The notes under the pieces were generated by a model. It saw only the letters and a list, made by a program, of their open reading frames with translations, was not told where the DNA came from and searched no databases. Source: Benincasa hispida (taxonomy: Eukaryota > Streptophyta > Magnoliopsida > Cucurbitales > Cucurbitaceae). Taken from it: a DNA stretch of 64,000 bases. A program made the position numbers and the translations under genes. Of the stretch, positions 1 to 13,750 are shown piece by piece (position 1 is the first letter of the stretch; the number at the start of each line of letters is the position of its first letter). The stretch is from NCBI RefSeq assembly GCF_009727055.1, contig NC_052354.1, positions 39,090,746-39,154,745 of the forward strand, given 5' to 3'.

Positions 1-600
1 GCGGCCGATCACTGAAAGGTGTAAGCCAAGGGAAAGCGGAACCTTAGTTGCATCTTCAACAAGATTGACGAACTTGCGATGTCCTTTCTCTCAACCCATT
101 TTCTTTCTAACACATTTCACAAGACTTGCCATCGCATTCATCAGATATTTTTGCACATCTTTATAGACAATCCTCACTTTGTATATTTAATTGTTTATTC
201 ATTTATTTACCGCATTCTACTTTATTATCACACTTTATTTTATCACCGCAATTTACTTTACCGCAATTCATTTTATCATCGCTTTACTTTTATTATCGCA
301 TTTTACTGATTACCGCATTTACTTTTTAAATCCAATTCATTATTCTTTTGTTTAACCAGTCACATATACCACATCAGTATCGCATTAATCACCGCAATCC
401 CTGTGTTAGACCTCAGATCACTCTGAGAAACTCGCGTTGAAATTATACTTGGTTCCAGCGTAAGAAAACTTGTGACACGCGCACACTACACGAGTGCATA
501 CTATGAAAGCATCTAAGCATCACCGCATACATTATTTAGAACGTAGTATCGCATATATCATTATCGCAAAGCGCATAAGTCTGCAACCTCATATGTTGTT
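1..600. repeat. LTR-like debris with degenerate ACCGCA repeats
   Basis: No gene is visible. From about 190 to 330, and again from 500 to 560, the sequence is built from loosely repeated pyrimidine-rich units containing TTATCACCGCA or TTTACCGCA. A stretch near 400-500 (ACTCGCGTTGAAATTATAC and following) looks like retrotransposon LTR or leader sequence. I infer an LTR fragment truncated against the Copia remnant on its right. Family, strand and exact ends are not determined. Confidence 0.4.
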
Positions 601-849
601 TGACCATACATGACTAAGAACAAGCATTTATTCATTCAAACAATCAACCATTACATATACTCCCTCATGAAAACTAGCCTTGCCAATTGTCTACGAAGTG
701 GACCTTTCCTGAATGATACAACCATCAGTAGATAACTCCACAAAAATATTTTTATCCATGGTTAATGCACTGATCGAAAGAAGATTATATTGGAACTCAG
801 GAACAAAGAGATCACTTTTTAGCAGTAAAGTTTCACAAAGCAGTATATT

Positions 850-1101
850 TTAAACATAATGAACAGGTATTTGTTTATTATCAGGCAACACAATAGTAGT
901 AGATATAGGCTCTAAGGTACTAAAAGTGGCTTGAGAACAACAAATGTGAGTGGAGGCACCAAAATCAACGATCCATTCATAAATATTTTCAGTATTAGTT
1001 TTAAAGCAAGCACCTGCTACATAGGAAGTGGATTCTGTGTTGGCCTTAGTTGGAGCAAGCTTCGATTGGAGGAGATTAAGAATGTCTCGATGCACATCCA
1101 A
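850..1101 (-). pseudogene. Copia aspartic protease fragment
   Basis: The minus-strand frame contains WIVDFGASTHICC, corresponding to the Copia retropepsin active site whose usual form is D-S-G-A-T/S-x-H. Here the Ser after the catalytic Asp is Phe. A downstream stretch (TTIVLPDNKQIPV) matches the protease flap region. In an intact element this enzyme would process Gag-Pol inside the virus-like particle. The frame is short and not joined to gag or integrase, so it is a relic. Copia assignment is firm from motif order; activity is very unlikely. Confidence 0.7.
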
Positions 1102-1168
1102 ATTTTTCTCTGCTTTTCAAGAAGAATCAGAGACCGCTGCTGCTGTTCTCCCTTGAGAATATTGGCTA

Positions 1169-1495
1169 TTATTCTATTGTCCCATAGAAAGAACGTTGAT
1201 TAGAGCGTTGACGATAGCCAGGAGGATACCCATGCACCTTATTGCATTTATCGACCATATGTCCTGGAATTCCACAATGGGAGAAAATAGGACAATTTCC
1301 TCTTTGTCGATTTTGATTATTTGACGTTTTCCTTATATTAATTGTATTTCCAATAACTAGGGCTATGACAGGAGGAGTCGATAAAATAGTGTCAGTTTTT
1401 TGTTCTTCTTCGTGAGTAATTAGAGCAAAAGCATTACTCACAGGTGGAGAAGGATTCATCAACAAAATTTGAGACTGAGCAACGTCCACGAACAT
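1169..1495 (-). pseudogene. Copia gag fragment with damaged zinc knuckle
   Basis: The minus-strand frame carries FSHCGIPGHMVDKC followed by HGYPPGYR, the hallmark end of Gag in this Copia lineage. The CCHC zinc knuckle should read C-x2-C-x4-H-x4-C. The first Cys is replaced by Phe (TTC where TGC is expected, near 1295), so zinc binding should be lost. Gag forms the particle and packages RNA in living elements. It lies just upstream of the protease fragment in element orientation. Confidence 0.7.
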
Positions 1496-2040
1496 TTCAA
1501 TTGAAAACTCATCAGGTATTCAAGTTGAACAAACATTTCAATTGATTTATTTCCTCCACAATTGCAGCGTCCACAAGTACAACTTGGTCAGTAAGAGATG
1601 TATTCATCCCAAAGACTTTTTAATTTCAAAAAATAGGTTGGAACAGAATCTTGCTCTTATTTGAATGTACTCAAATTTCTTCTTAAATAAAAGATTTGTG
1701 GTCCATTTCTTTTCTGAAATCTTTCTTTCAAATCCAGCCATATTTCATAAGCAGAATCAGAAAACCTGGTGCTCAAAGAAATCACTTCAATATCGAGTTG
1801 AGGATCCAAGCAATTACCATATGATTGAAAGAGCAAGAAGCATTGATCTACTCCGGGTTACATCGTTATCATTTATGAGCAATTCTGATATAAGGACTAA
1901 ATTAGATGTGTCACTATGATGAAGATAATATGGGCTCTGAGTATTTTCATTTAGCAATTGTTCCTTTTGCACTTCTTGAAGGTAAGAAGAAGATGAAACA
2001 GTGAAGCAGTGAAAGTAGGTGGAAGAAGAGGGCTAAAATC

Positions 2041-2052
2041 GCTCTGATACCA
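2041..2052 (-). other. Retrotransposon primer-binding site (tRNA-iMet)
   Basis: On the minus strand this reads TGGTATCAGAGC, the standard plant Copia primer-binding site complementary to the 3' end of initiator methionine tRNA. It starts 6 bases after a CA that can be the end of the upstream LTR. It fixes the element's orientation. Confidence 0.85.
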
Positions 2053-2058
2053 TAATAA

Positions 2059-2150
2059 TGGTAATTTGGGGGAGAATAAAAATAATACTTCTCATTTTCT
2101 AATTCATTAATAATTACACATATATATACACACATATAGAGTGGCTAACA
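2059..2150 (-). repeat. Putative short 5' LTR end
   Basis: On the minus strand a stretch starting TGTTAGCCACTC and ending TTACCA lies directly upstream of the primer-binding site. TG...CA ends fit an LTR, but about 90 bases is very short. The true LTR may extend further right or be truncated. No second LTR copy was found in the window. Confidence 0.35.
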
Positions 2151-2294
2151 AACTAACTACTTGAGAAACATAAATTGCAAATAAATAGCAAATAAAAAAC
2201 CAACTAGTATTAATTTCATTTACTTTTTACAATAATTTGAAAATTTTAACGTAAGAAAATTTAAGAAAATAAAATAAACATATAACAATGATGG

Positions 2295-2361
2295 TTTTCT
2301 TTTTCTTTTTCTTTTTCTTTTTCTTTTTTTTTCTTTCTTTTCCTTTTTTTTTTTTTTTTTT
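2295..2361 (+). repeat. Pyrimidine microsatellite (CTTTTT)n
   Basis: An uninterrupted C/T tract made of CTTTTT units followed by a poly-T run. Confidence 0.9.
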
Positions 2362-2437
2362 AAGCGTATATAACAATGATAGTTAAGAAAATAACTAAGG
2401 CTCTTTAATGCTAGAGTAAATAATAAAATATTGATAA

Positions 2438-2462
2438 NNNNNNNNNNNNNNNNNNNNNNNNN
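2438..2462. other. Assembly gap, 25 N
   Basis: Twenty-five undetermined bases, so contig order across this point relies on the assembly and not on read sequence. Confidence 0.99.
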
Positions 2463-4140
2463 AAGTTGATTAAATTGAATATTATAATTAATATAATTTA
2501 GTAACATTTCGTTCATTATAAAAAAAAGATATCATTTTCTATATAATTGGATTTTAGGGAGGTTTAACACTTTAACTAATAAATTAGTTTTAATCTGATA
2601 TTTTAATAAATTGCACTATCATTGAACAAAATTATCAATTTATTAAGAGGGTAAATCAACTTATTAATAATCAAAACTATTTTTGGTTATTATAATAAAT
2701 AAAAAAAAAACAGTATTGCGTCATCTAATAACTATATTGGGGACGAAACAGTCCATGCAATTTTTTATATTAATGGCCTTTTGAAGAGTTTCAATTTTGG
2801 AAATGCCATACAAAATTATTATATTTAAATAGATCAGTTTTGATTGTGGAAACAAGATGGCAACTTTGAAGGGAAGATATAAATTGTTATTGGTTTTTAT
2901 TGTAAATTGGAAACTTTATTTGTATTTTAGATGATAACAAATTTTTAATAATTTTTTCGATATTAATGTATGGTACTTTTATTTATTATTTTATTCAAAA
3001 AAAAAAGAAAGGAAAACAAGGGAAAGACAATATCAACATGTTTGTTTTGTTTTTTTTTTTTTTCAAAGGAAATATGGAAACCAAAAACATTCCTAAATTC
3101 AAATTTTTTCTATTTCCTAAGTTTCTAAAAAATAGGCAACAGGGAATCATAAAACAAATAATGGTTATCAATCGGGCTTGATTCAAACCCACAACCATAA
3201 CAAGATATTTATTGAAGTCTTTTTCCATAAATAAAAAATAAAAATAGGATATTCTTAAATATAAAAAAAATATTTAAAAATTATTACACCTTTATAACAA
3301 TTTCAAAATTAAAAGCACGTCTTGGAAATTTCTGTCTATTTTCTTTTTCTATTGTAGATTATTATTGTAAATCTTTCTTCTTTGCAGGAAAAGATGTATT
3401 ACGCTTAATTTAGTATGGAAACATTTATATTTTAAAACTTTGATATTTTCAAAGATAATCAAAGTTGCAAAAAAACTTCGGTTGCACTTGATTAAGCTAT
3501 TTTTTTTTCAAAAGGTAATGGTAATTAAAATGTTGAGGTGGGGGAAATTGAAACCTCAAATATTCGATGTTCAATGTATGAATATATGTTTCACGAGTTG
3601 TTAACCTTAATAAAAAATACTGCTATGAGGTATATTTAAAGAAGAAAAAGCATTTTTTTTTTTGTTGTTTTTCCATACGTGAAGAGAATTAGATGCATGG
3701 GGAAATTAGGTATATTAATTAATTGGCCTAATTTAAATATTGGTTTGTTTTGTTTGTCTTTTTCTTTTGTTACGGTATTAAATTGTAGGTTGATTGTGGA
3801 CATTTTCTTTATTTATTTTTTAAATAAAAATATTTTTTAATAAATTGCTTGTTTTCTTTCTTTTTTTTGTTTTTTTTTGTCTCTCAATTTTTTATCTCCC
3901 ACCTCCCATTATACCATCGGCCACCGTCACTTGTTTTTTCAATATGGATGGAGGAAAGAAAGCGCGGTGGGACAATAATGAAAGAAGGGAAGGGATTATA
4001 CGATTAAAGAATTAGAAAATTATTAATTTATTATCCCTGAACTTTGGTTATCTGTATCAAATAACAACATAAACTAAATAATTGTAGTCATTTTGAAATC
4101 TGGAATTATTACAAGTTGTATTAATTGAATCCTAGACTTT
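2463..4140. other. AT-rich intergenic stretch, no gene seen
   Basis: Low-complexity AT-rich sequence with poly-A and poly-T runs. No open frame resembles a protein family and no RNA gene or paired repeat was recognised. The ORF-sized stretch around 2966-3228 is low-complexity and opens on both strands, so I do not accept it as coding. Confidence 0.6.
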
Positions 4141-7100
4141 CATTAAATTATATCAACTTAAACCATCCTGTTATGTTTGATACACTTGGTGAAATTTAGG
4201 TGTATTTATTAATATTATATTTTATTTTTTAAATATAAGTGTAAATATCAAATTATATAATATATATATTCCAGATTTGAGGCATTTAGTGATTCACATA
4301 GATGTACTTTTCAAACTAGAATATAAATAATTAGGTCACTACAAGAACTTTGGGCTATCAAATTTGCCTTTTATTAAAAAAAATAAAATGGATAAATATA
4401 ATGCGTATTTAGTTATTTTTTAAAGAGAAGAGAGAGATGTTGGTGCCTTTTTGATGTCAGATTGGGAGTCATGGACTTTTTTTGAATCCAATCAATTCTT
4501 ATTTGACTGATCTAAATGGGGCTTCCTTAACACACTTGTCGTTATTCTAGGGATGTGGTGCTATTGTGAATTCAAGCATCAATTTCTTTAGGTGTCTAAC
4601 GCCTAACTGTGCGAGTCGTCAAAAGTTCAGTTGCGTGATGCATTCGCTCAGAGTTTTTTACTCCACGACATTTGAAGTTCAGATCATATTCTCCAATCTC
4701 TTTTTGACGCACGAATGGTGTTCAAAGGGTCTTCTCCATGCTCATGTGTGGAATTGAGGAAATTTCTTTCAAATATTTTGTAATGTGGTGCTTGAGTTTT
4801 TTGAAGATGTGGGTTTTTTGCTATGACCAATATAGATAATACAAATATCTTTTCTCTCCATATTAATTTTCAATTTTTTCAAAGTAGAGTTAGAAGTTAT
4901 TCTTCATTTATTTTATAATTCCACAGAATATAAAGCTTTCTGATAAATGTGAATATGTGATATTATATATGGATCTATGCGTGTATTAAGAAAGTAGTGA
5001 TGGTATAGTCTTGATTGAGATATGTATATCTGAACTTACATTATGTACCATGTATATTTAAAAAACGTCTGAAGATTGTCTAGCCAAATATTTTTTATTC
5101 TGTTGTTTCTTGAGATGATAAATCGCCAACAACATCATTTAATTTCATAAAGTTTTATATTCCAATTATGATTGTTTTATATAGCGCCTATCATTAAGAA
5201 TTTAAAGATGTTGAAATATATAATTAGGATGAGGTCTAAAAAAAATTTGAGTAAATAAAAATGTTATTGAATTGTAAAGTTCTTCATATATCCTAAGACT
5301 TTTTTGATTTAAATATGTTGCAAAATTTTTATTTAAACTATAAATCGGATTTAAATTTTCATGGTATAATTAATTATGTAACCTTAGAAAAATTAATTTT
5401 GATTTATGTTCTTTCTTATATGATTGTTTTCATGATATGATGTATTCAAAACAAGTTTTAGATCTTCCGATTATGGTTTTAAGATTTACTAAACGTAAAA
5501 GAATATACAATTTAAATAATATATTTCAATTTGTTATTTATGTAACTACTGTTGTAGATTAAAGTCGCAATAATAATGTTATATCCAATCATGATAAAAT
5601 CTTTAAAAATGGTGATGTGTATAAATGTGAATAGAAATAGCAATATGATTACCTCATGGGAGTTGAGATTTTATTAAAAAAAAGATGGCATGCTGGTGGT
5701 GGAACAACAACTCAAAATATAGTAATATGTATTGAATTTATGACTTCCAACTTTAGTTGAAACATCTGCGCAACCTAAAGTTGAATATGAAAAAAACTCG
5801 GAAGTATAAAAAACTCAATTATATATATGAATCCATTCGTAAATCTTATTTATATAGGAATTTAAATAAACTCAATGACGAATCAGGACCATAGAGGAAA
5901 TCTGAACAGATGCACATACTTAAATTACTAATTATCTAAAGAAAACAAATAAACTAAATTGATGAAAATATAACATTACAACTTTATTTTTAATAGAAGA
6001 TGAAAGGTCATAAAATCAAATGAAAAATAGTCATATGATAGAAAACAATTTGAATGATCATAAAAAAATTGATGATTACACACGATATACCAATAAAAAT
6101 ATAAATTTCATAAAAAAAGCTCAATGAGTTTAGGAGAACTTCAAACAACTAATTATTTTAATACAGAAAAATCGATAAATATATTCTTTATTAAGATAAG
6201 GTGAATAAGAATTATAATAAAAGGTTGAAATGTGCAACACAAATTACTACAACGTTTACCAAAATATATATTGGAGACTGGATTGTTTACCTGAAATATG
6301 TACTTGGGGGCTTATTTAAATTAATAAATTTGAGCTAAATTTTTGATGGATATACCTGTACATCAATGTCTCATCTTGTATGTTTATTTAAAATTATATT
6401 CGGAGACAAATTACCATAAGTCATCGAATCAAATTCTAATTACTAAATTGAAATGGGAAGTTTATTTTTGTGACACTTACAATGAAGTAGAGAAGATTCA
6501 TGGCATGTTATACTCATTTATCGATTGTTAACCTTTAGAAAATAACACTAAATTGGGCAATGTCTGTACAACAGATTGGATGAGCTTAAGATACTAGCAC
6601 TAATTAATTATTTCATCTCCATATCATCATTGGTCTAATATGAACGATAAATATCTATCTGTTTTTATAAATATTAATTCACTTGGACGTAGTGATGTGA
6701 TGAAAATTCTAATATCAAGTTCAGATATGATCTATATTATGTATTTTCTTTTGTTATGGTGCTATCCAAACTCTATTTGATTTTTGTGTATCAGCTTAAC
6801 CAGGGAATTATTATCTATACCCTGATCTTTTTCTTGAAAGAAATTGGTGTATTGAGTCTTATGTGACATAGCCATCCAAGGGGTATATGCGATGTACAAT
6901 TACTACATGATTATTCTATATTTATACTTAAATAATGTTACTTGTGGAAGGACAAATAAAATATTATAAAATATTAGTTATAGATAACCAAAGTAGCTTG
7001 CGCGTGACATTTTATTTATGCGTAAACTAAATCAGTGAATAGAAAAGCGGCCTGTAGTTCCCATAATGTGAGTTATGTGGATATACAATTATTAAATTAC

Positions 7101-7569
7101 TCCCATGGTTCTTTATGGAATGGGAGTATGTATTCAGTAAAATTACTGAAGTTTTGCTTTGTATGGGATAGGTCTTTATTATAATTTTTGAAAAATAGAA
7201 CTTATTAGAATGGGATTGAACAACAAAATAACAGTATATTATAATACTGTTTTATTGTGGATACCATAGGACAAAATATTATATACTTTAAAAAGTTTAA
7301 GTGAACTATAGAATGTGATGCTATAAATGTATGAGGTTTCTATTGAGGAAGGTGTATATGTATTTAAGATTAATAAACTGCCCTAAATAATGGTTATATT
7401 CTATGTTTTTGAGCGCTAGAGTATCATGTTGTGTCGGATTGTTTATTTTTAGTTTCGTTATAATATTATTAACAATCCAAGAAGTTAGTCAAAAGAAAAT
7501 AATTGTCATCCACACATTAAGATACTAATCATGGTACAACTTACAAAACAAAATAATTATATGTAAACA
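4141..7569. other. Unresolved stretch; starts with a match to 20464
   Basis: No gene is visible. Its first roughly 60 bases (ATATCAACTTAAACCATCC and following) match the sequence beginning at 20464 closely. Beyond about 4270 I could not align it reliably to the 20.6-21.7 kb region, although scattered words agree (TTGTTATGGTGCT near 6753 and near 21438). A patch at 4440-4760 has more balanced base composition and no recognisable protein. The left limit of the noisy duplicate lies somewhere in this interval. Confidence 0.45.
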
Positions 7570-7724
7570 GTGGAAACCCTTCATAAAATATTAGACTGTG
7601 TAACAATATCATGATCCCACTAAAAAATCGATTTAGACAACACGGGACTATTAATCATTGAAAACTACTAACATTAAAAATGATAACCAAAGAGAAGAAT
7701 GAGGAATCAAAGAATAATCACGCC

Positions 7725-8190
7725 ATGGTGGGAAACGAATATAAAGAGATGCTAGAGTGTAAAAACGAAAGAACAATTAAGAAGGAACTAAAAAGTCTGA
7801 ATACAAAATCTCCGATCGCATATCGCCTAGGAGCCAGAGCACACCAATGACATGGAAGATTCGGATGCTGGGCAGGGTACAAACTCTTTTCAGACGTCCA
7901 GAGTATTTAATGAAACAATATTGGGTCGACAGTGAGAGAGTAAGCAGGATGAAGACCAAACAGACCAATCAAAACTTCCGTCACATATTTGCCGGCCCGG
8001 CTTGATGGGGTACAGCCCTCGTAAATCTAAGTTTTGATTTAAAAAAACTGTCGGCATAAATGAAATTAATCGTTTATTACTATGGTTTCGTCGGGCGGGG
8101 GCATCTCGGCCAGCTCCACTCTCGCCGGCTGGCTATCCATGGGCACTTCCTTCCGCTTTCCAGTCCACACTGGATTTTCATGTCTCCTTC
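7725..8190 (+). pseudogene. MATE copy A, exon 1 (scrambled)
   Basis: Aligns to exon 1 of copy B (21783-22057). GCCATGG, AAAAAGTCTGAA, CATCTCGGCCAGCTCC and the donor context CTTCGTATGTACC are all recognisable, but are separated by dozens of inserted bases. The segment is 466 bases long against 275 in copy B and has no reading frame. The GT donor sits at 8191. Confidence 0.6.
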
Positions 8191-11100
8191 GTATGTACCT
8201 TTCTTTTTCCCTTCTTCCACCTAATTTAATCAATATCGAAAAAACTAACCATTTTACTTTTACTTGTAATATAATCTTCATAAAAATTTGAGTATATAAA
8301 TTAAATTCCAAACGTGATGGAGTAAAAAACTCAAACTGTAACAATATCGAGATGAACCTCAAAATATCAAAAATAAAGTTGTTCAAATAGAATAAAATTG
8401 TAGTAAAAAAATATTTAATAATTCATGGAAAAAAAATAATAATTATAATTACTTTTAAAAAAAAATATGATAATAAATTAAACATTTTGAAAATTATCGA
8501 CGAATCAAAATATATATAATACATACGTGAATATTGTTAAAGTGAAATTTGATTTAATGGTAAATTAATATATAAATTCTATCTCTGAGCTTGAGAATTG
8601 ATCTTCTTCATTCTAATTATTAGGTTGTACTAAAAAATATATCTATAAGTTTAAGTCTTATTTGAGATATATCTTAAATTTTTGTTTTTAAAAATTAACG
8701 ATATAAGGACTACCTTTTAATTTAATAAATTTTTTTAGAAACAAAAATTTTATTAAAATGTTTTGGAAACAAAACATACAAAAAAAAAAATCTGTTATTA
8801 AAATTTGACTATGTCAAAAAAACTATATATATAAAGAAATGGAGAAAAGAACAAACACGAATTTTGAAAAAACAAAAATAAGAAATAAGATTATTATCAA
8901 ACTTGAACTTTAAAGACTAGATTTAAAAAAAAAAATAGAGGTCGAAATACAACCAACTTAAAAAGCTCACAAAAATAAAATATGATATATTTTCTAGCTT
9001 GTCAAATAGACGTGAACAGGAAAAAATAGATTTGGAATATAGAGAAATAATGAGGTCTAAGGTATCCCCTCCAAAAACAAATTACATGCAATATAATTCA
9101 AAAATATCGTGAGTTGGAGCCACACTACATAACTAGTTACAACACGGTATTATAAGAATAGGGACTTAAAAATAGAGTATAAAAAAAAAAGAGAGATGAA
9201 AAAAAACTTAATTCAATAGAAAAAATTATTAATATATTTTAAATTGATATCCTCTCGAACCTACCAAATGTCACATGGTTATAAGGAGGAATCACTCCAT
9301 GTATTTAGAAATAATAGAGTTTCAAAAAAGTAAATTAGCCGTAAGTATTTCCAAATATAAGTGACAGTAATTCTCTGAATACTTGATAGTCATGAGAAAA
9401 AATCAAAAAGTTGGATATATCTAGAGCTTTTGTGTCCAAAAAGAGAAATTATTGCTTAAATCTTATTTTGATGTGGTGAAAGAGAATAAAAATGCTATTA
9501 ATAAAAAGCCAATCACCATAAATATGTTGTCAATTTCTTCCTCCTAGCAGTTAATGGTATATTCTGTTATTTTCCTTTCAATTTTTGAAGGGATTAACGA
9601 TTAAATTATTTAGATATTTTGGTTCGGTTCGTCGTACAAGCCGAGAAGTGTGTTCTAGGGCCTTTCTAAAGTTTATAATTAGGGCATTAATTTTGAGTTT
9701 TTCGATGAAAAAAAAGGCACTTTTTGTTAAAAGTGAAAAAAATAATAATAGGTCTATCATAATGGTATTAAGTTCAGTGGAGATTTATAGGTACCTTTCT
9801 TGTTGTCTACCGGAGAAGCTTTTTATTAATATAATTAATCTTAGTAAGTGAAGCTTATAAAGTATTGTTATAAAATATCTTAAAGTATCCATGTTAGAAC
9901 TTTAATTATTATTGTATTCAATTATTTCTAGAATTAATAGAAAAACTATCAAATTAGGAACAAAGAAAGAGGTCCGTAGAAACGTTCATTTGCATAAAAA
10001 CTAGAAAATGGTATATGCTTAAAAAAACAACAGAAATAAGCTACTATGTCCATAAAACGGAAAGAAATCCACAATTAATAAAAACATAATAGAGATCCTT
10101 TTTCTGTATATAATAGAATTTTAATGAAGTCTCTACGAAGTTTGAGATAAATATTCATAACATTTTAATAGTGGGGCTGTAATTAGAAATTTAGAATTAA
10201 GGTACAAATTTTCAGGTGGGTTTTAACCGTTCAATTTTAATTTTAAGTGGTACTTTTAACCATAGATACTCCATTATTAGAAGTAGGATGTTCCTTCAGA
10301 AGGACTATTCCAATTTTCAAGTAGGTACAATAGGACTTAGTGGAAATGATAAGTCTCTCGATCCTGTACCTCTGCAATAACTTTTTTTCTTTTTTAGTTA
10401 ATTCATATTGTCCTAAGAATGGGAAAAGTCTCAGTTGTTCTTCTCGGTGGCCAAACAAAAAAAAAAAAGGATATATCTAATATATCCTTTTTTCATTTTT
10501 AAACTTGTATCTAATTTTTGAATAATTGACTGTGTAGGCTATAATCGAGGAAGTTGATTCCTTATTCGCACTAGGAATGGCCTCTGGAATTGTAATAATT
10601 TACCAAGTGGAGGAAACATTGTTCTGGCTCGAGCACTTCTCACTCTGTTACCGTTGAAAGTTTTATAAGGAGAAAAAATATGCAAAACTAATATTGAGGT
10701 TAAATCCATCTTTAAAGATTGTAATAAAAAACAACATATTACTTATTATTAAAGATGTGCACATAAAGTATTTCAAAGATAAAAGAAATGGATTAATTAC
10801 TTTATATTACGAATAATGGGACATAAAAAATGAGGACCATCTATTTATAAAACGAAAAAAAAACGTCATAATTTTAAAAAAGATAATATATTTTAAGAGA
10901 CCATTCTCAAGGAAGAATCAAACCAACGCACTAACTTCTTACAAACAATCGAAATAAAACTAAAAAATAACAATAAGTTTTTATATCAACTAAATTTATA
11001 TGCTCTTTAACAATTACTTCGAACTATATTTAATAATATAAATTTAGTATTAATGAGACTTTTAAATAGAAAGGAACTAATCTGAGTTGTTTATTTATGC

Positions 11101-13750
11101 GTGAACTAGAATTAATCGGGTACCCAGTAACAAGAAAATTAGGTGCTGGATATCTAGACCATTTATTAAAAGATATACATATGAGTGCGATATAGATTGA
11201 ACCATTAGAATTACATGATAACCCTCCATTACATGGGAAATTAGATAAAAATGAGAATAACAGTATATAATTAAGATAAATAAGGGGAAAAATGTAAGAA
11301 AATGGAGATTACAATTTTTAATTCACTTTTAAAAAAAATGGAATTATAATAATAAACACTTCAATTATTGAAGGTACCGTGAGACGAAGAGATAGCTTGA
11401 AGCAATGGGTGCAGGAGGGGACCAGGGACTGCGGAGAATGATCTTATTCCACTAAACCATACGAATTCGCCTAAACTATTTAACATTTTAAAAAATTTGC
11501 AACATTAATATAACTCCTTTATTTGTCTATTATGGATTTAAAATGAAATAAAAATTCTATGGGCCCAAAGTCAACACAGTGGCTTAAAAACTACAGGTGT
11601 TTCGCAGCCAATTTAAGTTATAATACATATAATAAATAATGAAATGATGGCACCCAAAATTAATACAAATAATAATATAAATTAATTCAATAAAATAATG
11701 GTGGAAAAAAATAAAATAATATGCAAGGATTTAAAAAGGACAATAATTTTAAAAAAGAAACTATGCTACAAAATTGGTATTAGGTGGGAAATAAATTGAA
11801 CATAAAAAATGTTGTAGTTAGAAATAATATTTTATTAAAAGTTTGATTTATTCAACTATATTAATCAAATAATAAGATGTTCCAATGGAAATATGTATTA
11901 ATATTCATTAGTCAAACAAAAATGAAATGTGTGTTCTGTTCTCGAGAGGAAAATTTGTATTATTCTATCTTATTATAAAAGTTACGAATAATTTAGGAAT
12001 TCATATATATGGTTAGAAAGAAATATTATTAAAGTATAAATGGTTAAAAAGAAGGGCCACTAAAACCTATTATCATAACTCCTAACTTAATGGGATTAAT
12101 TATACAAATAATGTAAAAGTTTAAATAATAGTATAACATATACTATCCTAAATAACTATTTCGCAAAATTTAACACCAACATAAATAAAGAAAAATTATC
12201 ACGAATCAATGAATTGAACAACATTATAATATTACGGATTAGTCTTGAACAAAGATTTCAATTCACTTATCAGCCAATATTTAGGATCAATTTATATTTT
12301 GAGAAAATTATTTAAATTAAGATCTCACACAATAATCTTTTTCCTTAAAAAAACAATCCAAAACAAGTAACAACAAGAGAGACCGGGAATGATATATATT
12401 TAAATTTGCAATCCACTTAATTCTAAATGGGAAAGTTTGTTATGAAATTAACTAATTGAAATTAAAAATTCTCATATCAGTTTTATATACAGATACAATA
12501 ATCAACGAAAATCTAGAAAGTATAATTAATATTTTCCTAAAAAGGAATTTAATTCCTATTTTTCATCCAACTTGATGATAAAAAATGAAAAGAAATTTAC
12601 GATAATACACCTGTGCAGTTCCTATACACCCAATTAAAATTATCCTTTTGGACAATTTATTTATTTTTTTTAAATTATTGTTTAACGATAAGGAAGAAGA
12701 AAACGATTTGGAATACACGTGTTCAACAACTAGTTATAGCCATTAGGAGAACTCTCTACCCTATAAGTACTATTTGGGCCGAACTAAGTGAAGGAAAGAG
12801 CTCACACATAAACATTTTGAAATACATAGAATGACTCAATATATATACAAACAAAGTACTAATATGATATAATTCATTTTTACACCTTTACGAACACAAA
12901 CAGATAATGGTTAACCAAAAAAAAAAAGGAATGAAAAAAAATGAGGCCGGATCCGACAAATCATGGATAAGCATATATCGTATTTATCATCTTGGTTTAT
13001 TAGCATTACGAAAAAAAGAAAAACAAAGACATTATGTCTACTATAAATATTTGAGCGTTATTGTTCAAATTCATATTATAAAAAAGAATGAATAAAAGAA
13101 ATAAGAAACCAACATAGTTGATGGTCGACAATTAAAAGATATTGTAATGTGAACCAAATCATTTTTTTTAAAGAACACGAAAAATTATTTATCTCGATAT
13201 TAATCTTATTATTATGGATATATGTTATTGCCATGTATTTAAAGAATATTGAGCATGAAAATTAGGTGCAAATCTAGGATGGATTTAATATATATGTACT
13301 TTCAAATGTTCAAATTTAAATATATATTTTCGGAAGAAATAGGTCTCTAAATATTGCGAATTGCAGATGGACCGACAATTCTTCTTAAAAACCTTTGACG
13401 AATTTATATATACTAATCTCTATAACCAAATTTTAAGTATTATCCTGGAAAGTTGAGTAAAACAAGTAATAAAGGGTTAATTTCATGTTAAAAAAGTTTA
13501 ATATGTGGGTTTAATTGTTTGCAAAAAATTTACCATGGGAAAATCGCTAAATTATAAAAGGATAAATTAAATAAATATGAGCATTAAATATACCACCAAA
13601 CTGCCATAATATTGAACCTACTACAAACTTCATAAGATTGTAACATAAATGGATCCTATTAAACTAAAGATTCGAAAATATTTTTGAAGTTTACACATAA
13701 ATTTAATAAATTGAAAATACCAACTAATAATAATTTGTATATAATTAGTA

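Larger units (their letters stand above)
640..2150 (-). mobile_element. Truncated Ty1-copia retrotransposon (LTR end, gag, protease)
   Basis: Read on the minus strand from right to left, this holds a short LTR-like end (about 2059-2150), a primer-binding site (2041-2052), a decayed gag region (about 1500-2040), a gag zinc knuckle (about 1250-1310), the aspartic protease (about 850-1000), and the start of the pre-integrase region with the typical NLLSISALT motif near 740-790. Integrase, reverse transcriptase and RNase H are absent, so the element is cut off on the left near 600-640. Several frame breaks separate the segments. It is a dead 5' half of a Copia element. Confidence 0.75.

Noticed and set aside
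2220..2516. 98-residue minus-strand frame
   Set aside because: It crosses the 25-N gap and a CTTTTT microsatellite, giving a Lys/Arg-rich artefact.
4566..4757. Possible short gene in a less AT-rich patch
   Set aside because: 63 residues, no recognisable domain, no splice context and located in the unresolved zone next to the suspect duplicate.
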